NCBI GenBank assembly: GCA_021793295.1
Contig: JAJYTA010000022.1
Coordinates: 1-38,820, forward strand
Direction of reading: 5' to 3'
DNA length: 38,820 nt
Source: Actinomycetes bacterium
Lineage (GTDB): Bacteria > Actinomycetota > Actinomycetes > Jiangellales > Jiangellaceae
A model generated the notes under the pieces. It was not told where the DNA came from and did not search any database. It worked only from the letters and a program-made list of their open reading frames with translations. This document shows, one piece after another, positions 31,383 to 38,820 of the stretch (positions within the stretch are counted from its first letter, which is position 1; each line of letters opens with the position of its first letter). A program made the translations under genes and the position numbers.

Positions 31383-32226
31383 GCAGCCGATCGGGCAGCG
31401 CCGCGGCGAGCTCGGTGAGCGTGCGCGAACAGCCTGCGTCGATTTTCACCGTGGCCAGGTCGTCACCGCGGGTGGCGCCCCGGTTCACGATGACGATCGG
31501 CCGGCCGCTGCGGTGCGCGTGGCGCACGAACCGCAGACCGGACATGACCGCCAGTGACGAGCCGGCCACCAGCAGGGCATCGGCAGCGTCGACCATGGCG
31601 AAAGCGGCCTCGACGCGATCTTTCGGGACGTTCTCGCCGAAATAGACGATGTCCGGCTTGAGGACGCCGCCGCAGAAGTCGCAGTCTGCGACCCGGAAGT
31701 GTGCCGTTGCCTCGATCACCGCGTCGGCGTCGGGCGCGATCTCGGCGTCTGGAACCTCGTCAGCGAATCCGGGGTTCAACTCCTCGAGCCGAGCCGCCAG
31801 GTGATCGCGCGGTATGACCCTGGAGCAGCTCAAACAGATCACGCGGTCGTAGCGGCCGTGCAAGTCGATCACCCGGCGACTGCCGGCGGCTTCGTGCAGG
31901 GTGTCGACATTCTGGGTGATGATGCCGACCACCACGCCGTGGTCTTCCAGCTGTCGCAGGGCGTGATGTCCGTCGTTCGGGCGGGTCCGATGGACGTGCG
32001 CCCACCCGACGTGATTGCGGGCCCAATAGTGCCGCCGCCGGGCCGGATCGCTGACGAATTGCTGGTACGTCATCGGGGTCCGGGGCGGGGAATCCGGGCC
32101 ACGGTAGTCGGGGATACCGGAGTCAGTGGAGATGCCCGCGCCGGTCAACGTCGTGATGGACCGGCCCGCGAGGACGTCGACAGCGTGGTCGAGCGGGGTG
32201 GCCGCGGCGGCGTTGCGATCGAGCAT
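31372..32226 (-). CDS. Sir2-family NAD-dependent protein deacylase
   Basis: A 284-residue sirtuin that removes acyl groups from lysine using NAD. Motifs: [15 protein letters not shown] (29-43), TQNVD (104-108), catalytic His123 (LHG), four zinc cysteines C131, C134 (CLSCS) and C182, C185 (CDFC), and the adenosine-binding [14 protein letters not shown]. The sequence fits the class II/SIRT4-like group, whose members may remove larger acyl groups. Zinc site and catalytic residues are intact. ATG 32226 follows TAGGCT by 6 nt, so it is probably leaderless. Confidence 0.92.
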   Translation of the reverse strand: MLDRNAAAATPLDHAVDVLAGRSITTLTGAGISTDSGIPDYRGPDSPPRTPMTYQQFVSDPARRRHYWARNHVGWAHVHRTRPNDGHHALRQLEDHGVVVGIITQNVDTLHEAAGSRRVIDLHGRYDRVICLSCSRVIPRDHLAARLEELNPGFADEVPDAEIAPDADAVIEATAHFRVADCDFCGGVLKPDIVYFGENVPKDRVEAAFAMVDAADALLVAGSSLAVMSGLRFVRHAHRSGRPIVIVNRGATRGDDLATVKIDAGCSRTLTELAAALPDRLLTS

Positions 32227-32232
32227 CGTTCG

Positions 32233-32238
32233 AGCCTA
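32233..32238 (-). promoter_or_regulatory. -10-like box, leaderless sirtuin gene
   Basis: On the minus strand, TAGGCT is followed by 6 nt and the ATG at 32226. The pattern is identical to that before the YbaK gene. Confidence 0.45.
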
Positions 32239-32296
32239 TGTCGCGTGGGTCGGCCGCTCGAGAAACTGGCCTCGGGCGGCCGGACGCCACATTGCC

Positions 32297-32334
32297 GAGC
32301 GGCACCACCCCGGGGGGCGAGAATGGTGCCGCTC
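32297..32334. terminator. 11-bp hairpin between sirtuin and split-barrel gene
   Basis: GAGCGGCACCA (32297-32307) and TGGTGCCGCTC (32324-32334) pair perfectly around a 16-nt GC-rich loop. On the minus strand it is about 147 bp after the split-barrel gene and about 70 bp before the sirtuin ATG, so terminator is likely. No T-run is seen. The rest of the 254-bp gap (32227-32480) holds the palindrome listed next and no gene. Confidence 0.55.
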
Positions 32335-32352
32335 TCATATCGAGGTTATGTC

Positions 32353-32368
32353 CGTTCCGGCCGGAACG
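32353..32368. promoter_or_regulatory. 16-bp perfect palindrome of unknown function
   Basis: CGTTCCGGCCGGAACG is a perfect palindrome, with one further matching pair outside it (T at 32351, A at 32370). It lies in a gene-free stretch, 127 bp upstream of the sirtuin start. Its shape suggests a dimeric DNA-binding protein; none is encoded adjacent. Confidence 0.5.
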
Positions 32369-32480
32369 TAAGGGATTCGGGAAAAATCACCCACGGAAGT
32401 GCTGGACACGGGGACGTCGGCGCGGCCGACGATCTTTCGCACCGCCTGTCGGGCGACGTGACTACCATTCATCCGAGCAG

Positions 32481-33293
32481 TCAGATCCCTCGCCGGCACG
32501 CCCGAGCCAGATCGCGCTGACGCCGCATCCGCGCCATGAGACTCAGCGGCCGCGGAAGTTCCACATCGCCCGCCTCGTGATCCACCGCCAGCGAGAGGTC
32601 ACCACCCAGCACGCCGTGCGCTGTCCACGAGGTCCAGCGTTCCATGTCCGGCGAGAAGTCGTGACACACAACGACGGCCCGCGAGGTGCCCGTGGCGAGT
32701 GCCGAACCCGCCGCGTCCGCGGCCATCTCACGCCGTCGCACCTGCACGGCACGGTCATCACGGCGCTCGACCTCGACCGACGCCACCGCCAGCCGCGTCT
32801 GCGCGGCAACGCCGCTCACCGCGACGGCCAGCACGCCGTCGGCAGCCCCGCCCGCGCGCTCCGCCACGTCGACCACGGCTTCGGGTTCCACGGTCACGAT
32901 CAACCGAGGCAGATACCACCAGTGCTCGCGGCGCAGAATCGGGGAGTCGGCGAGCACACGCGCGGGCGGGAATTTGCGCAACTCCTGGTCGAGCAGATGC
33001 TCGGTGAACACGCCGCCGTCGCGATCCTCGGTCAGCTCGGGGCGTCCGAGCATGGCGATCGGCCGCCACGACGAACCGGACAGCCGCGAGTCGGACAGGA
33101 CGACGGCGACCTGGTCAGCGGTACCGACGTCTCGCCCCAACTCGGCGTAGGCATAGGGCAGGGCCAGCGCGGGCCGGTCGTCGAGGACGAGCGGTGTCGC
33201 CGCGGCGACGTCGAGGCTCCCGTCGGTCCGCAACCAGGCGACCTCGCACACGCCAGCAGCGTGCACGGCGGCCACGAACGCGGGTGCGGCCAT
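32481..33293 (-). CDS. Hypothetical protein, possibly pyridoxamine 5'-phosphate oxidase-like split barrel
   Basis: A 270-residue cytoplasmic protein. The N-terminal half (EVAWLRTDGSLDVAAATPLV, RPALALPYAYAELGRDVGTA, VAVVLSDSRLSGSSWRPIAM) alternates strands and loops in the way of FMN-binding split-barrel proteins. The C-terminal half has another strand-rich block (HWWYLPRLIVTVEPEAVV) and ends basic. I cannot assign cofactor or substrate. ATG 33293 is chosen because GAGGAG lies 13 nt upstream, longer than ideal, and because the next upstream in-frame ATG has no ribosome-binding site. The gene is divergent from cstA. Confidence 0.6.
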   Translation of the reverse strand: MAAPAFVAAVHAAGVCEVAWLRTDGSLDVAAATPLVLDDRPALALPYAYAELGRDVGTADQVAVVLSDSRLSGSSWRPIAMLGRPELTEDRDGGVFTEHLLDQELRKFPPARVLADSPILRREHWWYLPRLIVTVEPEAVVDVAERAGGAADGVLAVAVSGVAAQTRLAVASVEVERRDDRAVQVRRREMAADAAGSALATGTSRAVVVCHDFSPDMERWTSWTAHGVLGGDLSLAVDHEAGDVELPRPLSLMARMRRQRDLARACRRGI

Positions 33294-33413
33294 GAGCGGT
33301 CGAGTGCTCCTCGGGTCGGAAAGTCTTGATCGGAATGTGAGCCACGTCATAGGGTGCCTGATGCCAGCCGCCACGTGGCTCGGGGGCATGTGGTCGAACC
33401 TCGAGGAGGTCGT

Positions 33414-35156
33414 GTGCCTGCCATCGTCATCGCGGTCGTGGTTCTCGCACTGTTCGCCCTGGGGTACGTCTATTACTCGCGGTACCTTGCCGATCGCGTG
33501 TACGGGCTCGACCCGTCGTTCGTCACCCCCGCGCACGAGCTGTCCGACGGCATCGACTACGTCCCCACCAACAAGCATGTCGTGTTCGGGCACCATTTCG
33601 TGTCGGTCGCCGGAGCCGCGCCGATCGTCGGCCCGGCCATCGCGGTCTTCTGGGGATGGGGCCCGGCGCTGGCATGGGTCGTGATCGGCACGATCTTCGC
33701 CGCGGGCGTCCACGATTTCGGGGCGTTGGCGGTGTCGGTCCGGCACAAGGCGCGCAGTATCGGCACGCTGACCCAGGACGTCATCAGCCGACGGGCTCGG
33801 ACCTTGTTCCTGCTCATCATCTTCTTCCTGCTCACGCTGGTGAACGCCGTGTTCGCCGTCGTGATCGGGAACCTGCTGGTGGCCAATCCTGGCGCGGTCA
33901 TCCCGATCTTCGTCGAGATCCCGCTGGCCATCGCGATCGGTCAGTACATCTACCGCAAACGCAGCGCCGCCTTGGTCCCGTCGATCATCGGGGTCATCGG
34001 CCTGTACCTGCTCATCTGGGTGGGCAACGAGGTTCCCATCGAGATCACCGGCTTGGCCGATCAGCTCGGCTTCGACCGGGCCCGGGATCTCTGGGTGATC
34101 ATCCTGTTCGTCTACACCTTCATCGCCGCACGGCTACCGGTGTGGATGTTGCTGCAGCCCCGCGACTACATCAACTCCCATCAGCTGTTCATCGCGTTGG
34201 GCATCGTGTTGCTGGGCGTGCTGGTCGGCTGGAACAGCGTCGTGGCCCCGGTGTTCAACGACGTCCCGGACGATTCGCCGAGCATCTTCCCGTTCCTGTT
34301 CATCACGATCGCCTGTGGGGCCATATCGGGCTTCCATTCCCTCGTGTCGTCCGGGACGACGTCCAAGCAACTCGACAAGGAGACCGACGGGCGCTACGTC
34401 GGGTACATGGGCGCGTTGGGCGAGGGCAGCCTGGCCATGTGCTCAGTGCTCGCGGTGACGGCCGGGGTGGTGGCCTCTCGAGCCGAGTGGGACACCCTGT
34501 ACGGCGACTTCTCGACAGCCTCCGACGGCGCTGCGGGCAATTTCGTGAACGGCGTGGCGGTCTTCGCGAACAATCTCGGCATCCCGCTCGACCTCGCGGT
34601 CATCTTCGCTGCCGTCGTGGTCATCTCGTTCGCGGCCACGACGATGGACACCGGGGTGCGGCTGCAGCGCTACGTCGTGCAGGAGATCGCGACGCTGGCC
34701 GGCTGGAACGCGTTGTCGCGCAACCTCACCCTGGCCGGAATCGTCGCTGTCGCGGTGCCGATGGCGATGGCCCTGCTTCCCGGCGGCGGGGACGCGGGCT
34801 ACACGTTCGGCGTGTTGTGGCAGCTGTTCGGTACCACGAACCAATTGACCGCGGGGCTGGCCCTGGCGGTGGTCGCCGTCTGGGTCGTCAGTCGCCGGCG
34901 CAACCCCGTGGCCGTCATCGTGCCATTGGTATTCCTGCTGGTCATGACGTCGTGGGCGCTCATCGTCAATCTGCGGAACTTCATCGAGGCCGGCGAGTGG
35001 GTGCTCGCACCGCTCGACGCGATCATCTTCGTGCTGGCGATGTGGCTCATCGTCGAGGCGGCGATGGCACTGCGGCGTGCCTACACCGACCGGGCCGGCA
35101 GCGCGGGCGAGCCGGTACAGCCGCGGCTCGATGACGACGACGCCCGGACCGGCTGA
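33414..35156 (+). CDS. cstA: CstA-family carbon starvation transporter
   Basis: A 580-residue multi-pass membrane protein of the CstA family, which imports peptides or pyruvate during carbon limitation. Family features are TNKHVVFGHHFVSVAGAAPIVGP (near 50-72), FAAGVHDFGALAVSVRHKARS and GFHSLVSSGTTSKQLDKETD. It is the shorter type found in many Gram-positive bacteria (E. coli CstA is about 700). GTG 33414 is used: GAGGAGG lies 4 nt upstream and the upstream 20 codons lack a hydrophobic start. A small Cys-Cys gene begins 5 bp after its stop, so the two are co-transcribed. Confidence 0.9.
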   Translation: MPAIVIAVVVLALFALGYVYYSRYLADRVYGLDPSFVTPAHELSDGIDYVPTNKHVVFGHHFVSVAGAAPIVGPAIAVFWGWGPALAWVVIGTIFAAGVHDFGALAVSVRHKARSIGTLTQDVISRRARTLFLLIIFFLLTLVNAVFAVVIGNLLVANPGAVIPIFVEIPLAIAIGQYIYRKRSAALVPSIIGVIGLYLLIWVGNEVPIEITGLADQLGFDRARDLWVIILFVYTFIAARLPVWMLLQPRDYINSHQLFIALGIVLLGVLVGWNSVVAPVFNDVPDDSPSIFPFLFITIACGAISGFHSLVSSGTTSKQLDKETDGRYVGYMGALGEGSLAMCSVLAVTAGVVASRAEWDTLYGDFSTASDGAAGNFVNGVAVFANNLGIPLDLAVIFAAVVVISFAATTMDTGVRLQRYVVQEIATLAGWNALSRNLTLAGIVAVAVPMAMALLPGGGDAGYTFGVLWQLFGTTNQLTAGLALAVVAVWVVSRRRNPVAVIVPLVFLLVMTSWALIVNLRNFIEAGEWVLAPLDAIIFVLAMWLIVEAAMALRRAYTDRAGSAGEPVQPRLDDDDARTG

Positions 35157-35161
35157 GCGGG

Positions 35162-35572
35162 ATGAGCCGTCCGGCGCATCGGATCCTGCTGGTCGGGCCG
35201 TGGCGCGCCGGCTCGTCCAGCGGCGGATGCTGCAGCGCTGAACCGGCCGGCATCGGCGGCGAGCACGCCCACCGGCCTCCCGCCGAGGCGGATCGCCGCG
35301 AGGGCGACGCGGCCGGCGTCGTCCGGGCGTTGCGGTCGTCCGCCGGACCGGCCGTCGACGTCCAGCTCGTCGACCCGCGAAACACGCTCTACCTGCTTCC
35401 GGTGGTCTATCGCGATGCCCGAACCGCGGGTGTGAGCATGGTCCGTGCGGCGGTGACGGCGATACGCGCGACGACGCCGTGGACGTTGGTGGTGGACGGC
35501 AGGATCGTCAGCCGGGGGGACATGCTGGACCCGGTCGGGGCGGAACGGCGCTGTTCACCGCTCCTGGCGTGA
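35162..35572 (+). CDS. Small Cys-Cys protein coupled to cstA, possible thioredoxin fold
   Basis: A 136-residue protein with an N-terminal strand (RILLVGPW), an adjacent cysteine pair C23-C24 (GGCCS), an alanine/arginine-rich helix, a second strand (VDVQLVDP), and a C-terminal TPWTLVVDGRIVSRGD that resembles the cis-proline strand pair of thioredoxin folds. A third cysteine is at 131. This order recalls small thioredoxin-like proteins such as ArsD, but no family match is certain. Its coupling to cstA suggests a role in regulating, maturing or supporting the transporter. ATG 35162 is 5 bp after the cstA stop. Confidence 0.65.
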   Translation: MSRPAHRILLVGPWRAGSSSGGCCSAEPAGIGGEHAHRPPAEADRREGDAAGVVRALRSSAGPAVDVQLVDPRNTLYLLPVVYRDARTAGVSMVRAAVTAIRATTPWTLVVDGRIVSRGDMLDPVGAERRCSPLLA

Positions 35573-35593
35573 AGATCGCTCAAAGCGGACCGA

Positions 35594-35599
35594 TACAGT
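35594..35599 (+). promoter_or_regulatory. -10-like box, leaderless nhaA
   Basis: TACAGT is followed by 7 nt and GTG 35607. No Shine-Dalgarno is present between this box and the start. Confidence 0.45.
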
Positions 35600-35606
35600 C
35601 GAGCCC

Positions 35607-37040
35607 GTGACGGAGGAGCCGCAGGAGTCGGTCGACCCCATCCTCGAGGAGCACGACCACCGGTCTGGCATTTGGCGAACTGGCCCGATCTGGATGGCCA
35701 GTGACCGCCGCCTGGCCAAATTCGTCGCGCGACCGATCGCGTCCTTCCTCCGGGTGGAGGTCGCCGGAGGGGTCGTGCTGCTGGCTGCGGCCGTCATCGC
35801 CCTGGTGTGGGCGAACTCACCGTTCGCTGATTCCTACCAGCAACTGTTCGAGACCGAGATCACCCTGCGCATCGGCTCGTTCGAGCTGGCCGAAGATCTG
35901 CGGCACTGGATCAACGACGCCTTGATGGTGATCTTCTTCTTCGTCGTCGGTCTCGAGATCAAATACGAGATGGTCGCGGGTGAACTGCGGGATCCTCGGG
36001 CGGCGGCGGTCCCGATCATCGCTGCATTCGGCGGCATGGCCGTTCCGGCTGCCATCTACTTGGCGTTCAACAGCGGTGGCGCCGGCGCCGACGGGTGGGG
36101 CATCCCGATGGCCACCGACATCGCATTCGCCCTGGGGGTGCTGGCCGTGCTGGGGCGGCGGATACCGGCGCCGGCCAGGGTGTTCCTGCTGACACTGGCG
36201 ATCGTCGACGACATCGGTGCCATTGCCGTCATCGCCATCTTCTACACCGCTGACCTGCAGCTGCACTGGCTGGCGCTGGCGGCGGCCGGGGTCGCGGCCG
36301 TGGTGATCCTGCGCCGCATGCGGGTGTGGTCGCTCTACGTCTACATCATCCTCGGCGTGTTCGTGTGGTTCGCGATGTTCCAGTCCGGCGTGCACGCCAC
36401 CATCGCCGGCGTGATCATGGGCCTGTTGACGCCGGCCAAGCCGCTACTCGACGAATCTCAGGCCCGTGCGTACGCGCGCGAATCAGCCGCCGACGAACTG
36501 ACCGCCACGGAGGTACGCCGCTACCGGTTCCTGCTCGGTGAATCCGTTTCGGTCGCTGAGCGGATGGAACGGACGCTGCATCCGTGGAGCAGCTACGTGA
36601 TTCTGCCCATCTTCGCGTTGGGCAATGCCGGCGTCTATCTGGGCGGTGGTGTACTCGGCGAGGCGCTCGGGTCGTCGGTCACGCTCGGAGTCGCCACCGG
36701 CCTGGTGGTCGGCAAGATCGTGGGCATCACCGTCACGTCGTGGCTCGCCGTTCGACTCAAGCTCGGCCGGCTGCCCACCGACACCGGGTGGCCGATGATG
36801 GTCGGCCTGTCCGCGGTTGCCGGTGTCGGATTCACGGTGTCGCTCTTCGTCACCGGGCTCGCCTTCGGCGACGACAGCATGTTCGCGGCCGATGCGAAGG
36901 TCGGCGTGCTGGGCGGGTCGGTGATCGCGGCGGTGCTGGGTGCGGTCGTCCTGGTCGTAGCCGCACGGCGGCGGGACTTGCACGTGCGTGGCGACAGCGG
37001 CGCAGGGGTTTCGAGTCAGCCGTCGGAGCACTCCGCGTGA
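35607..37040 (+). CDS. nhaA: NhaA-type Na+/H+ antiporter
   Basis: A 477-residue sodium/proton antiporter with about twelve transmembrane helices. The ion-binding aspartates are present: D171 in MATDIAFALGV and D201-D202 in IVDDIGAIAVIA, corresponding to E. coli D133, D163 and D164. The N-terminus is a 40-residue charged extension and the C-terminal tail is basic. It lacks the thioredoxin fusion of some actinobacterial NhaA proteins. GTG 35607 follows TACAGT by 7 nt. Its stop overlaps the start of the downstream lipoprotein gene (GTGA). Confidence 0.95.
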   Translation: MTEEPQESVDPILEEHDHRSGIWRTGPIWMASDRRLAKFVARPIASFLRVEVAGGVVLLAAAVIALVWANSPFADSYQQLFETEITLRIGSFELAEDLRHWINDALMVIFFFVVGLEIKYEMVAGELRDPRAAAVPIIAAFGGMAVPAAIYLAFNSGGAGADGWGIPMATDIAFALGVLAVLGRRIPAPARVFLLTLAIVDDIGAIAVIAIFYTADLQLHWLALAAAGVAAVVILRRMRVWSLYVYIILGVFVWFAMFQSGVHATIAGVIMGLLTPAKPLLDESQARAYARESAADELTATEVRRYRFLLGESVSVAERMERTLHPWSSYVILPIFALGNAGVYLGGGVLGEALGSSVTLGVATGLVVGKIVGITVTSWLAVRLKLGRLPTDTGWPMMVGLSAVAGVGFTVSLFVTGLAFGDDSMFAADAKVGVLGGSVIAAVLGAVVLVVAARRRDLHVRGDSGAGVSSQPSEHSA

Positions 37041-37999
37041 ACCGCTTCGCGCTGCGGGCCGTCGCGGCCCTCGTACTGTCGGTGGCCGTCGCTGCGTGTG
37101 GAGCCGACGGCGCCGGTGGCGACGACGCGGAGGAAAGCCCGTCGAGTGAGCCGACCGAGACCCGCCTCGCGTGCGACGCGCCGTGCTACGGCGACGCCGC
37201 CACCCTCGGCTCCGTGTCCGCCGATACCGCCATCGAGGTCAGCGGGATCGCGGCGAGCGTGCGCACACCTGGTGCCTATTACGTCGTCAGCGACGAGGCC
37301 GGGACGTCGCAGGTCGCCGTCGTCCAGGCCGACGGCGAGCTCGTCGGGCGTATCGAGGTGGCGGGTATGGACGCCGCCAACGCCGAGGCGCTGGAGGTGG
37401 GGCCGTGCGGCGACGCGCCGGACGAATCGTGCCTCTACGTGGGCGACATCGGCGACCACGTCGGACGCGATGATGTCGTGATCTACCGGCTCCGAGAGCC
37501 GGCTGTCGACACCGTCGATCCGGTCCCGGCCGACGCGCTGCGCTACACCTACGCCGACGGGCCGACCGATGCCGAGGCGCTCATGGTCGACGACGAGGGC
37601 CGCCCGCTGATCGTCAGCAAGGGCGAGACCGCTCGGCTCTACCACGGGCCGGCGAGCGGCGGCGTCCTCGAGCGCGTCGGCGAGATCGATCTCCCCGAGC
37701 CCGAGAACGGGCTGTTCGCCGACGTGGTCGGCAACGTCGTCACCGGCGCGTCCACGGCGTCCGGGCGGGTCCTGCTGCGCACGTACGACGAGGTTCTTGA
37801 GTACCGAGCCGAGGACGACGAAGGCGCCGACCTGACACAGTTCCCCCGCTGGTCGTGGTGGCGAGTGCCTGCGGGACTCCTGGTGCAGGCCGAGGCGATC
37901 ACCTACCGCGTCGACGAATGCGGCTACCTGACGGTCTCTGAACTGACCGGAGCGATCGCCGGGGTGCCCTGCGCGGGGAACGTTCCCACATCGTCGTAA
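37037..37999 (+). CDS. Predicted lipoprotein, function unknown
   Basis: A 320-residue protein with a lipoprotein signal peptide (residues 1-20) and lipobox VAAC with lipid-modified Cys21. The mature part begins with an acidic/serine linker and then repeats of strands and acidic loops (GAYYVVSDEAGTSQVAVVQ, ALMVDDEGRPLIVSKGE, GRVLLRTYDEVLEYRAED) that suggest a beta-propeller. Cysteines at about 48, 52, 117, 125, 295 and 313 could make disulfides. GTG 37037 overlaps the nhaA stop, so the two are translated together; a link to ion homeostasis is only positional. No family recognised. Confidence 0.75.
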   Translation: MNRFALRAVAALVLSVAVAACGADGAGGDDAEESPSSEPTETRLACDAPCYGDAATLGSVSADTAIEVSGIAASVRTPGAYYVVSDEAGTSQVAVVQADGELVGRIEVAGMDAANAEALEVGPCGDAPDESCLYVGDIGDHVGRDDVVIYRLREPAVDTVDPVPADALRYTYADGPTDAEALMVDDEGRPLIVSKGETARLYHGPASGGVLERVGEIDLPEPENGLFADVVGNVVTGASTASGRVLLRTYDEVLEYRAEDDEGADLTQFPRWSWWRVPAGLLVQAEAITYRVDECGYLTVSELTGAIAGVPCAGNVPTSS

Positions 38000-38049
38000 C
38001 GTAGGCCCGAGCGCACCGCCCGACGTCGACTTCGCAGGAGCGAACCCCC

Positions 38050-38820
38050 ATGCACGACAATCGCGCCCTCATCGAGAAGCGCCTGAACCGTGTCCTCAAC
38101 CAACGACTCAAGCCCGCTGTGCACCGCAGCGTCGCCCCGGTCCGGCTGTCCGTGTGGCATGTGGACGGTGGACAGGGCGAACCCGTCCCACCGTCGGAGG
38201 CGTTGCCCGGCGGGCCCGCCGTCGCCGAAGGGCGCTACCAGCCCGCCGACGTGGGGCTGCGATGGGGACCGGCCTGGGGCACGTCGTGGTTTCACGTCGA
38301 AGCCTCGGTACCCGCGGAGGCGGCAGGTCGGCGCGTGGAGCTGTTCGTCGACCTCGGCTGGGAGAACCGCTTCGCCGGGTTCCAAGCCGAAGGGCTGGTG
38401 TACCGCCCGGACGGCTCGGTGGTGAAGGGTCTCAACCCCCGCAACCTCTGGGTGCCGATCGCCGACCCGGCGACCGGCGGCGAGACCGTCGACCTTTACA
38501 TCGAAGCCGCGGCGAACCCGAAGGTCGACCACGGTGACACCCCGTTCGCCGCGACGCCGCTGGGCGAGAAGTCCACGGCCGGCACCGACCCGATCTACCG
38601 CGTCAACCGGGTGGACGTCAGCGTGTTCGAGCAGGACGTGTGGGAGCTGTGGCAAGACCTCGAAGCGCTCGGCGGGCTGATGCTCGAACTTCCGGACGGT
38701 GAGCCGCGGCGCTGGCAGATTGCGCAGGCGATCGAACGCTCCCTCGACGCGCTGGACCTGCAGGACCTGGCCGGTTCGGCGGCGGCGGCACGAGAGCCGC
38801 TCCAGCCGGCGCTGGGCAAG
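38050..38820 (+). CDS. GH38 alpha-mannosidase (N-terminal part, truncated by window)
   Basis: The first 257 codons of an open frame leaving the right edge. The start MHDNRALIEKRLNRVLNQRL and the jelly-roll-like N-terminal domain (LRWGPAWGTSWFHVEASVP, VELFVDLGWENRFAGFQAEG, GLNPRNLWVPI, DLYIEAAANPKVDHGDTPF) match GH38 alpha-mannosidases. The catalytic domain lies beyond the window. ATG 38050 has AGGAG at 38036-38040, 9 nt upstream. It would release terminal alpha-mannose from glycans, in the cytoplasm judging by the lack of a signal peptide. Confidence 0.85.
   Translation, partial: MHDNRALIEKRLNRVLNQRLKPAVHRSVAPVRLSVWHVDGGQGEPVPPSEALPGGPAVAEGRYQPADVGLRWGPAWGTSWFHVEASVPAEAAGRRVELFVDLGWENRFAGFQAEGLVYRPDGSVVKGLNPRNLWVPIADPATGGETVDLYIEAAANPKVDHGDTPFAATPLGEKSTAGTDPIYRVNRVDVSVFEQDVWELWQDLEALGGLMLELPDGEPRRWQIAQAIERSLDALDLQDLAGSAAAAREPLQPALGK

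Noticed and set aside
33354-33413. Upstream extension of cstA from ATG 33354
   Set aside because: The extra 20 residues are charged and unlike the family N-terminus, whereas GTG 33414 has GAGGAGG just upstream.
1-38820. CRISPR arrays, tRNA or rRNA genes, insertion sequences, integrase or att sites
   Set aside because: I saw no regularly spaced repeats, no cloverleaf pattern and no transposase or integrase motif.

Overview
The window is about 38.8 kb of very GC-rich DNA. Coding density, frequent GTG starts, GTGA/ATGA start-stop overlaps, leaderless-looking promoters, SARP/BTAD regulators and the actinobacterial type of Tad locus point to a chromosomal segment of a high-GC Actinomycetota. I cannot name the genus. 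I see no rRNA, tRNA, CRISPR array, insertion sequence, integrase or plasmid function, so most of it reads as ordinary chromosome carrying one accessory secretion locus.

Layout. 1-5.2 kb: the tail of an unknown gene, a MarR-GNAT fusion protein with a paired operator, a divergent AfsR/SARP-type regulator, and an AlkZ-like protein coupled to it. 5.2-9.4 kb: a three-gene pyruvate-dehydrogenase-type operon (E1alpha, E1beta, E2; no E3) divergent from a TetR regulator with a perfect palindromic operator between them. 9.7-12.0 kb: a secreted S1 protease with Ig-like repeats and an LPDTG sorting signal, followed by strong inverted repeats. 12.2-15.5 kb: a DUF1707 protein, a NUDIX hydrolase, a membrane-anchored degenerate CAP-domain protein and a tandem-GNAT protein. 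15.5-19.6 kb: an ABC-2 exporter pair with a divergent TetR and an operator-like repeat, then an alpha/beta hydrolase.

19.7-30.9 kb is the most unusual part. A ten-gene minus-strand Tad-type operon runs RcpC/CpaB-like, MinD/TadZ-like, TadA, TadB, TadC, two TadE-like proteins, a TadG-like protein and two accessory genes. It is strongly overlapped, starts from a promoter with a consensus -35 and ends at a 13-bp hairpin. Upstream lie a sigma-factor-like gene and, divergent from it, a large membrane protein combining LysM with a C-terminal SARP-like (winged-helix plus BTAD) module. No Flp major pilin or prepilin peptidase is seen here, and the MinD-like protein has lost its P-loop lysine. The locus looks like a minimal Tad-family apparatus with dedicated regulators, one of which could sense the cell wall.

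30.9-38.8 kb: a YbaK-type deacylase, a sirtuin, a split-barrel-like protein, a CstA transporter followed by a small Cys-Cys protein of possible thioredoxin fold, an NhaA antiporter coupled to a lipoprotein, and the start of a GH38 alpha-mannosidase.

Regulatory signals recur. Seven genes have a TAnnnT box 6-7 nt before the start codon and no Shine-Dalgarno sequence, which is the signature of leaderless transcripts. Three divergent or autoregulated promoters carry clear inverted repeats next to their regulator genes.
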